From positions 1 to 64,000 of the forward strand of contig JANQPR010000154.1 in the NCBI GenBank assembly GCA_028285385.1: DNA of 64,000 nucleotides. The letters are read 5' to 3'. Below, piece by piece: positions 1-8,709 of this stretch. The notes beneath the pieces were generated by a model that saw only the letters and a list, made by a program, of their open reading frames with translations, ran no database searches and was not told where the DNA came from. The position numbers were made by a program, and so were the translations under genes. Source of the DNA: Phycisphaera sp. (GTDB taxonomy: Bacteria > Planctomycetota > Phycisphaerae > Phycisphaerales > Phycisphaeraceae). Every line of letters starts with the position of its first letter. The first letter of the stretch is position 1.

Positions 1-151
1 TGTTGCCCAGGTTGATGCCGACGCCCATGGCGGCGGAGGCGTCGACGGCAGAGATGGGCGTGTCGGCGGGCGCGCTCTGGGCCGGACGCGTCGCGAGCAC
101 AAGCGTGAACAACACCAACGGGAGCAGCAGCAAGAAGTGAATAATGCGCAT
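1..151 (-). CDS. Secreted glycoside hydrolase family 5-like enzyme, N-terminal fragment
   Basis: Reading the minus strand from an ATG at 151 gives about 50 residues before the window ends. A short basic start (MRIIH) is followed by a leucine-rich hydrophobic stretch and a likely signal peptidase region around ATRPAQSAPA. The mature part then begins with AMGVGINLGN at roughly residues 41-50. A glycine-rich G-x-N-L-G-N motif at the mature N-terminus is characteristic of GH5 endoglucanases and mannanases, which hydrolyse beta-1,4 glycans by a retaining mechanism. Neither catalytic glutamate is inside the window, so substrate cannot be inferred. The gene is divergent from the ABC exporter at 700. 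Identification rests only on the signal peptide and this motif. Confidence 0.6.
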   Translation of the reverse strand, partial: MRIIHFLLLLPLVLFTLVLATRPAQSAPADTPISAVDASAAMGVGINLGN

Positions 152-444
152 CTTGAGCTCCGGGGCTCTACAGAACGAAAGGATACGGCGCGCGTCGAAT
201 CGAGGTTGCTGGTGCGGGAAGCGAGAGCGTTGCTGCTGCAGTTTTCACAGTGAGCCGGATCCGACGGATGACGGTGCGGCAGCCAACCCGCCTTTCCCGA
301 ATGCGTCCAAGCCCCGGAGATCTTCCCATAAGCCTTGGACCGGTTTTCAGGGGGCGGGTCAATTCTCCACGATCCTCAATATCGGTGCTTGATTGGTCTG
401 CATGTCAGCACTAGCCTTGATGCGACTAACAAGGAAATCACTAC

Positions 445-552
445 ATGCACATCCGCGAAACCTACATTTCGACGAAGATGCCGATGACTCTCGGCCTCTT
501 CACCGGCGTCAACGAGCAGGCCGCGGGTGATGTACTCCTCAACTACGGGTAA
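445..552 (+). CDS. Possible small ORF of 35 codons upstream of a terminator
   Basis: Between 152 and 699 there is no long gene. The only candidate is an ATG at 445 that runs 35 codons to TAA at 552, with AAGGA at 431-435 about nine bases upstream as a weak ribosome binding site. The predicted peptide (starts MHIRETYISTK, ends DVLLNYG) has no membrane segment and matches no family I recognise. A good hairpin with a following T-rich tract starts 26 bases after the stop, which suggests a short transcript really ends here. It could equally be a noncoding RNA or the tail of a decayed gene. Confidence 0.3.
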   Translation: MHIRETYISTKMPMTLGLFTGVNEQAAGDVLLNYG

Positions 553-577
553 CTCCGAGTCTCCATCGAGGATCACG

Positions 578-618
578 ACAGCACCCGCTTCCCTCCGAGC
601 GGGCTGTTGTGTTGTTCT
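578..618 (+). terminator. Rho-independent terminator-like hairpin
   Basis: CCCGCT (584-589) pairs with AGCGGG (598-603) across an eight-base loop. Flanking ACAG (578-581) and CTGT (604-607) extend the stem with a two-base bulge. The right arm runs into TGTGTTGTTCTCT. It lies just before the ABC exporter gene at 700, so it would separate that operon from upstream transcription. Confidence 0.5.
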
Positions 619-699
619 CTCCCCACGCGTATCCGTGGCCCGACAGCAAGCCGTTCGGAAAACCTCTTCCTGAACCGTGCTTTCTTTTGAGCTATCTCT

Positions 700-2511
700 A
701 TGCGTTGGACTCACAAATACCTGATGCTTTGGCGGCAGATGGCCGGGCAGCGGATGCGGTACGCCGCGGCTCTGGTCGCCCTGGCGTTCGCGATCGGGCT
801 CACGTTTCTAGCGCCTCTGGTCATCGGCATCGCGATCGACCACGGCCTCGGCGGGAAACCGATCGACCGCGCCTGGTTGTCCGCGCTGGTCTCTGCGGAA
901 ACCCTCCGCGACGGGCTGTGGTGGATCGGCCTCCTCGTCGTAGGGCTGACCGTGTTCGCCTCGTTTTTTATGTTCGTAGAAGGCGTTCTGGCGAACCAGG
1001 CGTCGGAATCGATCGTGCGCCGGCTGCGTGACCGGCTGTTCGACCGGTTGCAACACTTGACCTGTGCCTACCACGACCAGGCCGAGGCCGGGGACCTCGT
1101 GCAACGGTGTACCTCGGACGTGGATACGACGCGTGCGTTCCTCGCGACCCAGGTGATCGAGATCGTCCGGGCGCTGGCGAACCTGTTCATCGCGTTGCCG
1201 GTGCTGTTCTGGCTCGACTGGCGGCTCGCCCTGGTTTCGACGTGTGTGCTGCCGTTCCTCGTGGGCTTTGCGCTGGTGTTCTTCCGCGTGGTGCAGTTCA
1301 CGTTCAAAAACATGGACGAGGCCGAGGGCGCGCTGACCGCCCGGCTGCAGGAAAATCTGACGAACATCCGCGTGGTCCGAGCGTTTGCGCGGCAGGCGTT
1401 CGAACAAGAGAAGTTCGACGCGCGGAACTCCGACCACCGGGCCAAGCACTGGACGCTCTACCGGGTGTTCGCGGTGTACTGGTCGGTATCGGACTTCCTG
1501 GTGTTTATACAGATGGGACTGGCGCTGTTCGTGGGAGCGTCTTTCGTGGCTTCCGGGAAAATGCCCGTGGGTGAGCTGGTCACGTTCTGGTTGTACGTGG
1601 GCCTGATGGTCTGGCCGGTGCGGCAGATGGGTCGAACATTGTCGGAGCTTGGCAAGGCGCTGGTGGCGTTGCAGCGGATCGACGAGGTACTTTCGGCTCC
1701 GGTGGAACAGGATGCGGCGGACGCCCCCGTATCGCTGCCCGAGCGATTCGCCGGTCGCATCGCCCTGCGTGACGTGGGGTTTGGACACCAGGACGACCAA
1801 TCGATCTTGGATGGTCTGTCGTTCGACGTGGAACCGGGGCAGACGCTGGCTCTTCTCGGTCCGTCGGGCAGCGGCAAGTCCACGATCGTCAACCTGCTGC
1901 TTCGGTTCTACGACGCCGATTCCGGCGTGATCGAGATCGACGGCCACGACCTCGGCCGGCTTCCGCGGAAGGTCGTCCGCTCGCAGATCGGCGCGGTGAT
2001 GCAGGAGCCGTTCCTGTATTCCAAGTCGCTGCGGGACAATCTGAAGCTCGGCCGACACGAAGCGCCGGACGAAGACATGATCGACGTAGCCAACTCGGCC
2101 GCGGTGCACGACGCCATCGAACGGTTCGACGAGGGCTACGACACGATGGTCGGCGAGCGCGGCGTCACGCTGTCCGGCGGCCAGCGGCAACGCGTCGCCA
2201 TCGCCCGCGCGCTGCTGCAGGACAAGCCGGTGATGATCCTCGACGACGCGTTCTCCGCGGTGGACACCAAGACCGAGGCGATGATCGTCAACTTCCTGCG
2301 CCGACGCCGGGGACGAGCCACGACGATCCTGATCGCCCACCGGCTGTCCACGCTGATGCACGCCGACCGCATCCTAGTGTTAGAGCACGGCCGAGTGACC
2401 CAGCAGGGCACGCACGACCAGCTCCTCGAAACCGAAGGCTTGTACCGCCGACTCTGGCACATCCAGACGGCACTCGAAGACGATTTGAAACAAGAAATGA
2501 CCGCCGTCTGA
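700..2511 (+). CDS. ABC exporter half-transporter, subunit with degenerate Walker B
   Basis: A 603-residue membrane-domain plus ATPase half-transporter of the MsbA/LmrA/BmrCD class, expected to sit in the cytoplasmic membrane and export a lipophilic or peptide substrate. The N-terminal ~300 residues hold the transmembrane helices. The ATPase shows Walker A GPSGSGKST (387-395), a canonical signature LSGGQ (from 491) and an IAHRLS H-loop (about 545). Walker B reads VMILDD (511-516), so the usual catalytic glutamate is aspartate 516. That substitution is typical of the degenerate nucleotide site of heterodimeric exporters. The partner gene follows after 35 bases on the same strand. Substrate is unknown. 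Confidence 0.93.
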   Translation: MRWTHKYLMLWRQMAGQRMRYAAALVALAFAIGLTFLAPLVIGIAIDHGLGGKPIDRAWLSALVSAETLRDGLWWIGLLVVGLTVFASFFMFVEGVLANQASESIVRRLRDRLFDRLQHLTCAYHDQAEAGDLVQRCTSDVDTTRAFLATQVIEIVRALANLFIALPVLFWLDWRLALVSTCVLPFLVGFALVFFRVVQFTFKNMDEAEGALTARLQENLTNIRVVRAFARQAFEQEKFDARNSDHRAKHWTLYRVFAVYWSVSDFLVFIQMGLALFVGASFVASGKMPVGELVTFWLYVGLMVWPVRQMGRTLSELGKALVALQRIDEVLSAPVEQDAADAPVSLPERFAGRIALRDVGFGHQDDQSILDGLSFDVEPGQTLALLGPSGSGKSTIVNLLLRFYDADSGVIEIDGHDLGRLPRKVVRSQIGAVMQEPFLYSKSLRDNLKLGRHEAPDEDMIDVANSAAVHDAIERFDEGYDTMVGERGVTLSGGQRQRVAIARALLQDKPVMILDDAFSAVDTKTEAMIVNFLRRRRGRATTILIAHRLSTLMHADRILVLEHGRVTQQGTHDQLLETEGLYRRLWHIQTALEDDLKQEMTAV

Positions 2512-2546
2512 TCGCCATCGACGGCTGAAACGATAGGACCAATTCG

Positions 2547-4397
2547 ATGTCTCAATCTACGTTCGCTGAAGACGAACACGCCGCCCACACCCACTTCGAC
2601 TGGGCGCTGTGGCGGAAAATCCTAATGTTCGGCCGACCCTACGTAAAACTGTTCGCGGCGCTGGCGGTCGTGGCGGTGATGGTCGCGGCGTGCGAGGTCA
2701 CGATGCCGCTGTTGGTTGGCGCGGTGATCGATCACGTGACTCAGAACGGTATCGATGCCACGCTATGGCCCTACGCGTCCGGGTTCGCGGTGCTGTCGGT
2801 GGTGTTCGCGGCGCTGATCTACAGCTTTATCGCCTTGGCGGGGAAGCTGTCGATCGCGATCTGCTACGACATCCGCGAGGCCTCGTTCCGCCACCTCCAG
2901 GAACTGCACTTCGGCTACTTCGATGAGCGCCCGGTGGGCTGGCTGATGGCCCGGCTGACGAGCGACTGCAACCTGCTATCGCGGATCATGGGCTGGTCGC
3001 TGCTGGACGTGGTCTGGGGGGTGTGCATGTTGGCCGGCATCAGCGTGGCGATGTTGGTCCTCAACTGGAAACTGGCGCTGCTGGTCCTGGCGGTCGTGCC
3101 GCCGCTGGTGCTGGTCGCCCGGTGGTTCCAGTGGCGGTTACTCGGGGCGTCGCGCAAGGTTCGCAAGGCCAACTCGCACCTCACGGCCGGCTTCAACGAA
3201 TCGATCCAGGGCGTGCGGACGACCAAGTCCCTGGTCCGTGAGGAGCGCAACCTCGAGGAGTTTCAGGAAATGACCGACACGATGTACCTGGACTCGATGC
3301 GTAACGCGGTGTACACCGCGGCGTTCTGGCCGGTGCTGCTGACCCTCTGCTCGGCGGCGACCGGAGTGGTGCTTTGGTACGGCGGACTGAACGTGCTTGA
3401 GGGCACGCTCACCGTTGGTCAACTGGTGATGTTCATTGGTCTGGCGACCCAGTTCTCTAACCCGATCCAAGAGATGTCGCGAACCGTAACGATGATCCTG
3501 AGCGCGCAGGCTTCGGCCGAGCGGATCCAACAGGTGCTCGAAGTTCAGCCGGCCATCCGGGACTCTGAGGAAGTATCGCAGCGTATCGAAGCGAACGTCG
3601 AGTTGAGTCCCGATCTGGCGGACGACGGCATGGGTTCTGCGATCAGCGAGGTGTGCTTCCGAGACGTCGAGTTTGCCTACAACCCCGAGCAGCCGATCCT
3701 GCGCGGCTGCTCGCTGACGGCCGAGGCAGGGGAAACGATCGCTTTGGTCGGCCCCACCGGGGGTGGCAAATCGACGATCGTTTCGCTGCTGTGTCGTTTC
3801 TACGAGCCGCAGCGGGGCCGAATTCTTTTAGACGGCACCGAGTACCGAGATCGCTCGTTGGCTTGGTATCAGTCTCAACTCGGCATCGTACTGCAGGTGC
3901 CGCAGCTCTTTAACGACACGATCCGTGAGAATATCCGCTACGGCAATCTCGACGCTAGCGATGAACAAGTGGTTGAAGCGGCCGAGTGGGTCAACGCCCA
4001 CGGCTTTATCGAAGGGTTGGCCGAGGGCTACGACACCAAGGTCGGGGAGGGCGGGAATCAACTCTCGACCGGCCAGAAGCAGCTTATCGCCTTGGCCCGG
4101 GCGGTCTTATCCGACCCGCAAATATTCGTCATGGACGAAGCCACGTCGAGCGTGGACACCGAAACCGAGGGCCTGATCCAGGCCGCGGTCGATCGTGTGA
4201 TGGAAGGGCGTATCGCTTTCGTGATCGCCCACCGGCTCTCGACCATCAAGAACGCGGACCAAATCCTGTTCATCGATCAGGGTCGGATTGTCGAGCGTGG
4301 CACGCACCAAGAATTGATCGCCCGTCGGGAACGTTACTTTGAGCTCTATACAAACCAGTTCACCGAGGAGCACGAAATGCAGATGCTCCGATCTTGA
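2547..4397 (+). CDS. ABC exporter half-transporter, partner subunit with catalytic glutamate
   Basis: A 616-residue half-transporter with the same architecture as its neighbour: about six membrane helices then an ATPase domain. Walker A is GPTGGGKST (from 402) and Walker B ends VMDE (528-531), keeping the catalytic glutamate E531. The signature is altered to LSTGQ (506-510). Combined with the upstream subunit, one composite ATP site (this Walker A/B with the partner LSGGQ) is complete. The other (partner D516 with this LSTGQ) is degenerate. TAGGA at 2535-2539 is a plausible ribosome binding site for the ATG at 2547. The two genes almost certainly form one operon and one heterodimer. Confidence 0.93.
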   Translation: MSQSTFAEDEHAAHTHFDWALWRKILMFGRPYVKLFAALAVVAVMVAACEVTMPLLVGAVIDHVTQNGIDATLWPYASGFAVLSVVFAALIYSFIALAGKLSIAICYDIREASFRHLQELHFGYFDERPVGWLMARLTSDCNLLSRIMGWSLLDVVWGVCMLAGISVAMLVLNWKLALLVLAVVPPLVLVARWFQWRLLGASRKVRKANSHLTAGFNESIQGVRTTKSLVREERNLEEFQEMTDTMYLDSMRNAVYTAAFWPVLLTLCSAATGVVLWYGGLNVLEGTLTVGQLVMFIGLATQFSNPIQEMSRTVTMILSAQASAERIQQVLEVQPAIRDSEEVSQRIEANVELSPDLADDGMGSAISEVCFRDVEFAYNPEQPILRGCSLTAEAGETIALVGPTGGGKSTIVSLLCRFYEPQRGRILLDGTEYRDRSLAWYQSQLGIVLQVPQLFNDTIRENIRYGNLDASDEQVVEAAEWVNAHGFIEGLAEGYDTKVGEGGNQLSTGQKQLIALARAVLSDPQIFVMDEATSSVDTETEGLIQAAVDRVMEGRIAFVIAHRLSTIKNADQILFIDQGRIVERGTHQELIARRERYFELYTNQFTEEHEMQMLRS

Positions 4398-5036
4398 AAT
4401 GTACTTTCGCTCGATAGAGAGATAGGAGTCATTTCTAAAGGCAGGTCAGTTCGGCGAGGCCGAGCAGGCGCTCCTGCGGAAGCTCGAGAGCGTCACCGTC
4501 GCCCGGATGCACCGCGAGGTGCGTAGGCGGTTGAAGTCGGGGCGATGAACGCACGCCCGGAGGCCTGCGCTTCGTCGGGCGTAATGTGTGCGGATGGTGT
4601 GCACCCGCCACCGGCCTTCGGTGGCCCGGACACGGCGGCAAGTTGCTTTCGGGTACAGCGTGTTGAGGGCGCGTCCCAAGGCAGTGGTGTGTGGAGATGG
4701 CGGCTCGGTGAGGGCCGGCTTCGGGCCCGCGATACTGGCGTGTCGTGTTGCGGTCGGGAGGAACGGGCGTCGCGCGTTTCAGTCCGGCTTGTTCGGCGTG
4801 TTCTGGCCGGGGTGAGTGTTCTCTTGAGTGAAGCGCAGGGTGTTGCGGAATGGATCGGTGACGAGCATCTCGGTGTTGCCCTACGGCCAGTTTGATAGGA
4901 CTGCAAGGCGGCCGTGAACAGCGCGTGGCTCTGTGCGGCTTCGGCCGGGGTTACGCAGCGGGAGGGCTGACGCATCTGTCCGTGGTTTTCATCGTCGTCG
5001 CTTGCGGAAAGGAAAGAGAGGGATCGGGAACACACG
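4398..5036. other. Gene-poor, decayed intergenic stretch
   Basis: About 640 bases without a convincing intact gene. A plus-strand open stretch from about 4425 to 4547 reads like protein (ends VARMHREVRRRLKSGR) but has no start and no family I recognise, so it may be the tail of a lost gene. A glyoxalase-like scrap lies at 4779-4880. Open frames of 100-200 codons here overlap each other on both strands and have arginine/proline-rich shadow composition, so I do not call them. Confidence 0.5.
4779..4880 (-). pseudogene. C-terminal scrap of a glyoxalase/bleomycin-resistance-like protein
   Basis: Minus-strand codons immediately after an in-frame TAG (4881-4883) read GNTEMLVTDPFRNTLRFTQE and then a short polar tail ending in a stop at 4779. 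The TDPFxNxLRF pattern resembles the last strand of vicinal-oxygen-chelate proteins (typically TDPFGNRLRF). Nothing recognisable precedes it in frame, so it would be a nonfunctional remnant. The match is short and could be fortuitous. Confidence 0.35.
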
Positions 5037-5789
5037 TCAAGGGCCGTTGCCCGCCCGCACGACTTCACGAGGCAGGCCGGCGGTCGCCACGTCCGCGCCA
5101 TCAACCACCCACACATCGATCTGATCCCACGCCGCGAACCGCACAGGCGCGGGCGCGTTCCACTTTTGGGAGTCGGCTACCAACACCGTGCTTTCTGCCG
5201 AGGCCATGGCGGATTGCTTGGCCGTCGCGTCGTGCAGGTCGGCGGTGCGCGGCCCCGCGTCGTCCAGCCCGGAAGCGCCCAGCACCGCGACATCAAACCG
5301 CAGGTCCGCCAGCCACCGGCTCGTGACGCCGCCGAAGAGTGACTGGCTCCGGGGCCGAACTTGGCCGCCGACGCAGTTCACCACCGCCCGTGCGTTCTCC
5401 GCCTCGGCGAGCAGCCGGATCGAGTTGGTCCAGATCACGGTCTCCGGTCGGACAAGCAGCAACCGGGCCACCCGAAGACACGTCGACCCGCCGTCTATGT
5501 AGATGTGGCCTTCGGAAGGCAGCCGCTCCACCGCGGCCTCGGCGATCGCCTGCTTGGCCCGCACCGACCGCTGTTGCTTTCGATCGAACGTGGGTTCGTG
5601 GTAGCCGGCCCCGGAACGGACCACCCCGCCGTGAACCCGCAACACCTCGCCGGCCGCTTCGAGATCAATCAGGTCACGCCGCAATGTCGACCGTGACACG
5701 CCGAGGCGCTCCTGCAGGTCGGTCACGCTCTGCCGGGGGCGTTGGTCGAGCGCTTCGAGGATGCGGGCAACCCGCTCTTGAACAAACAT
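5037..5789 (-). CDS. DeoR/GlpR-family transcriptional repressor
   Basis: About 250 residues. Residues 1-60 form a DeoR-type winged helix (SVTDLQERLGVSRSTLRRDL) and the rest is the DeoRC sugar-phosphate sensor domain, with YIDGGSTCLRVARLL matching the family's phosphate-binding DGGTT-type loop. Such repressors usually control a sugar kinase or catabolic operon and are released by a phosphorylated sugar. The ATG at 5789 is preferred; the frame also opens with TTG at 5795, inside the operator. The divergent neighbour is a broken PfkB-type sugar kinase, the classical partner gene, so this regulator may have lost its local target. Confidence 0.9.
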   Translation of the reverse strand: MFVQERVARILEALDQRPRQSVTDLQERLGVSRSTLRRDLIDLEAAGEVLRVHGGVVRSGAGYHEPTFDRKQQRSVRAKQAIAEAAVERLPSEGHIYIDGGSTCLRVARLLLVRPETVIWTNSIRLLAEAENARAVVNCVGGQVRPRSQSLFGGVTSRWLADLRFDVAVLGASGLDDAGPRTADLHDATAKQSAMASAESTVLVADSQKWNAPAPVRFAAWDQIDVWVVDGADVATAGLPREVVRAGNGP

Positions 5790-5825
5790 GAACAATATTG
5801 CATCATATGTTCAGATGGCTGTCAA
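5787..5825 (-). promoter_or_regulatory. Promoter and operator of the DeoR gene, apparently leaderless
   Basis: On the minus strand TTGACA (5820-5825) is followed after 17 bases by TGCAAT (5797-5802). That would place the transcript start within a few bases of the ATG at 5789, with no Shine-Dalgarno sequence present. An inverted repeat TGAACA (5789-5794), N13, TGTTCA (5808-5813) covers the -10 and start region and is a natural autorepressor site. The -35 matches perfectly; the -10 matches four of six. Confidence 0.5.
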
Positions 5826-6188
5826 CGCGTGCTTGGACGACGTCACCGCCGTGGTTGCCATCAAGCTCGGCGACCGCGGCGTGTACCTGTGCACCGGCCA
5901 CGCGGCGGCGCGACTAGCCGGGCTGATCGGCAGCGCCGACCCTGACCACTGGAACGACCGGGAGCGGTACGCGCTGTGCTGCCGCTGCGGCTTCGTCGGC
6001 GGCGCCGTCGCGGGAGGCACGGGGTCGAGGTGGCCGACGCCACGAGCGGTATCCGGCCGCGGGCCGAACTCCAGTAACGGATCGCCGCGGGCTGGGAGCA
6101 GCACGACCCGATCACCTGTTTCGCGGGCTGGCCCCACGGTTCGCACGGTGTCCGCAGCGTCCTCCAAGACTCGAAACCGAAGGGATAG
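5815..6188 (+). pseudogene. Broken PfkB-family sugar kinase remnant
   Basis: The plus strand reads VVAIKLGDRGVYLCTG and then GSADPDHWNDRERYALC, the pattern seen in the C-terminal half of PfkB/ribokinase-type kinases just before the GTTGAGD catalytic loop. After a frame change the downstream text reads VEVADATSGIRPRAELQ, a TAG, then RIAAGWEQHDPI, which resembles PfkB C-terminal ends. The N-terminal substrate half is missing, the catalytic loop is unrecognisable, and there is at least one frameshift and one nonsense codon. Divergent pairing with a DeoR repressor is typical of such kinases. Activity is not expected. Confidence 0.55.
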
Positions 6189-6496
6189 GAGCGATACCGA
6201 CCGGTCGATCCCGAGCCGCCGTGCACCATTTCCCACAGCCGTTCCATCATGGCCGCACGGCGTGCCGCCAGTTCCACCCAGGGAGGTCTCCGGAGAACTG
6301 CGTGGACCGCGCCGCATCTCACCGTTTTGCCAAGCCCAGACCTCGACGGTGAAGCTACGTCGAGTATGCCAAACTCACGGGTGGATCAATGACTTCCTCA
6401 AGAAGTGGTATGGCCGTACTGATGCCTGCCTGATTCAAGCGACCACCGGCCTGACTAATTCACTGAATCAAACCATCGTGCCCATGGAGCAGCCAT
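6189..6496. other. Non-coding spacer upstream of the symporter
   Basis: About 300 bases between the kinase remnant and the symporter start. I see no intact gene and no clear terminator. Open frames on both strands are shadow-like. Confidence 0.4.
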
Positions 6497-8605
6497 TTGA
6501 ACCTTAGCCTCATCGACTGGCTGATCATCGGCGGGGTGTTTGCGCTCGTGATCGGGTCGGCGATCTACACACGACGGTACACCCGGAGTGTCGCAGACTT
6601 TCTGTCGGCAAACCGGTGCGCGGGCCGGTACCTGCTCACCGTTGCTCAGGGGATGGCGGGGTTCGGCGCGGTGACCATCGTGGCGTGGTGGGAGCAGTTC
6701 TATCAAGGCGGGTTCGGCGCCATCCACTGGGGCATGATGCTCCTGCCGATCGGGCTGGTGCTGGCGTTGTCGGGTTGGGTGATCTATCGGTACCGCCAGA
6801 CGCGTGCGCTGACACTGCCGCAGTTCCTGGAGCTGAGGTACAGCCGGCGCTTCCGGGTCTTCGCCGGGGTGATGTGCTTCACGTCGGGCGTCTTGAACTA
6901 TGGGATCTTCCCCGCGGTCACCGGGCGTTTCCTGATCTACTTTATGGACCTGCCCGTCGTGGCCACCTCCGTGCCGGGGCTGGGCATCGAGTTGAACTGG
7001 ACGCTGGGGCTGGTGATGGCGCTGCTGTTGTCCGCGGCGTTGGCGGTCACGCTCAACGGCGGGCAGATCGCGGTGATGGTCAGCGACTTCGTTCAGGGGC
7101 AGGTGAGCAACATCGGCTTCCTGGTCCTGCTGGGCGCGCTGCTGTGGCTGGTCCCGTGGCCCGACCTGATCGCGACGCTCAAGACCGCGCCGACCGGCGC
7201 AAGCAAACTCAACCCGTTCGACCAGGGCGAGCTGCCTGATTTCAGCCCGATGTTCTTCGTGATGATGTTGGTTCTGCAGGTCTACACCTACCGGGTCTGG
7301 CAGGGGAGCCAGGGCTACAACGCGTCGGCCCGCAGCCCACACGAAGCCAAGATGGCGACGGTGCTGGCCGAGTTCCGCGGGATGATCACCTTCCTGTTGG
7401 TACCGCTCGCGGCGATCGTCGCGTGGGCGGTGCTGAACGGCGAGGTCCGCCCCGACGAGGCCGCGATGGCGCAAGCGACGCTCGACCGGTTCCAAGCCGC
7501 CGGCGACGAGCAGCTGGCGAACCAGATCACCACGTCGGTCACGATGAGAGAGCTGCTGCCCGGCGGCGTACTGGGCCTGCTGACCGCCGTCATGATCATG
7601 GCGGCGGTTTCGACCGATTCCACCTACTTGCATTCCTGGGGTTCGATTTTCGTTCAGGACGTCCTGAGCCCGATCCGGCAACTCCGCGGCAAGCCGCGCT
7701 TGTCGCCCGAGGCTCACCTGCGCTGGCTGAAGCGGGCGATTTTCGGCGTCGCGGTGTTCGGGTGGGTGTTCTCGATGTTGTTCCCGGTTCAGGAGTACAT
7801 CCTGATGTACATGATGGCGACCGGCGCGATCTTTACCGGGGGCGCGGGGGCGGTGCTGATCGGCGGGTTGTACTGGCGGCGCGGGACGACAGGCGCGGCG
7901 TGGGCCGCGATGGTCGTCGGGTCGGCGCTTTCGGTCACGGGGGTTTTAACGATCAATCTTCTGTGGCCCTGGCTGGTCGGCGTGCTGCAGGGGAACTACG
8001 CCGACAAGGCCTGGGTCCGGAACCTGCCCGAGAAGTTCTGGCTCAACGGCGTGCAGATGGGGTTCACCGTCTCGCTCATCGCGATCGCCACCTACGTGAT
8101 CGTCTCGTTGCTTTCGAAACGGTCCGAGGTGGATTTTGACCAGATGTTTCACCGTGGCCGTTACGCCGTGGAGCCCAAAGAGGGCGAGCCGGACTACGTG
8201 CCCAAGACCGGCCGGGACGCGGTGCCCCGTTGGCTCCGCAAACTCGGGGTCACTGAAGAGTTCACCACGGGCGACAAGGTGATCTTCGGGCTCAAGTACC
8301 TGTTCTTTTTCTGGCAGTTCGGGATCGGGTTTCTTGGCCTCTCCATCGCCTACGCGGTCTTCGGCCTGATGCGTAGCGACGACTCGTGGGCCAACTGGTG
8401 GACGATCTACCTCTGGGTGACCGTCGCCGCGGGCACCACGACCACCGTCTGGTTCCTGGTGGGTGGCATCCGCGACTTGTTCAAGCTGTTCGGTCAGCTT
8501 AAACAGATCCGGCGCGACGCCGAGGACGACGGCACGGTCACGCAACACTTCGGACGGCCGCAAGACGACGCCCCGACCGCTTCCGAGCCATCCGCTGACA
8601 ACTAA
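6497..8605 (+). CDS. Sodium:solute symporter (SSS family)
   Basis: A 702-residue inner-membrane transporter with about 13-15 hydrophobic helices. The N-terminus (DWLIIGGVFALVIGSAIYTRR, then SVADFLSANR) is the family's first helix and the loop after it, and FGAVTIVAWWEQFYQGGF follows. SSS proteins couple Na+ entry to uptake of sugars, sialic acid or other polar solutes. The start is TTG at 6497, with GGAG at 6486-6489 seven bases upstream. At ~700 residues it is longer than the ~530-residue core, with an extra hydrophilic stretch (about 545-590) and further helices near the C-terminus. It is the only secondary sugar-type importer seen in the left half, but substrate cannot be read. Confidence 0.92.
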   Translation: MNLSLIDWLIIGGVFALVIGSAIYTRRYTRSVADFLSANRCAGRYLLTVAQGMAGFGAVTIVAWWEQFYQGGFGAIHWGMMLLPIGLVLALSGWVIYRYRQTRALTLPQFLELRYSRRFRVFAGVMCFTSGVLNYGIFPAVTGRFLIYFMDLPVVATSVPGLGIELNWTLGLVMALLLSAALAVTLNGGQIAVMVSDFVQGQVSNIGFLVLLGALLWLVPWPDLIATLKTAPTGASKLNPFDQGELPDFSPMFFVMMLVLQVYTYRVWQGSQGYNASARSPHEAKMATVLAEFRGMITFLLVPLAAIVAWAVLNGEVRPDEAAMAQATLDRFQAAGDEQLANQITTSVTMRELLPGGVLGLLTAVMIMAAVSTDSTYLHSWGSIFVQDVLSPIRQLRGKPRLSPEAHLRWLKRAIFGVAVFGWVFSMLFPVQEYILMYMMATGAIFTGGAGAVLIGGLYWRRGTTGAAWAAMVVGSALSVTGVLTINLLWPWLVGVLQGNYADKAWVRNLPEKFWLNGVQMGFTVSLIAIATYVIVSLLSKRSEVDFDQMFHRGRYAVEPKEGEPDYVPKTGRDAVPRWLRKLGVTEEFTTGDKVIFGLKYLFFFWQFGIGFLGLSIAYAVFGLMRSDDSWANWWTIYLWVTVAAGTTTTVWFLVGGIRDLFKLFGQLKQIRRDAEDDGTVTQHFGRPQDDAPTASEPSADN

Positions 8606-8709
8606 CCCAGCATGACGCACGTTCACATTTTGCATCCATCCGTTTGAATGTATTGAAACGCGGTCATCTCCGCCCTGCATCGCGCGGAACCCGGACACAG
8701 AGACACGCC

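Noticed and set aside
241-247. GTTTTCA upstream of the GH5-like gene as a third activator site
   Set aside because: No second half-site 22 bases away on either side.
376-714. 112-codon minus-strand frame upstream of the ABC exporter
   Set aside because: No recognisable motif or ribosome binding site, and it overlaps the better supported terminator at 578-618.
808-2361. 517-codon open frame opposite the first ABC gene
   Set aside because: Shadow of a strongly supported ABC transporter on the other strand; arginine/histidine-rich and without any domain pattern.
4493-5116. 207-codon minus-strand frame
   Set aside because: Overlaps the DeoR gene end, has serine/arginine/proline shadow composition, and only the glyoxalase-like text in another frame looks protein-like.
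5802-5807. TATGAT as -10 of the DeoR promoter
   Set aside because: Only 12 bases from TTGACA; TGCAAT at 17 bases fits spacing better.
6455-7717. 420-codon minus-strand frame inside the symporter
   Set aside because: Antisense shadow of a clear membrane transporter; composition rich in Q, H and R.
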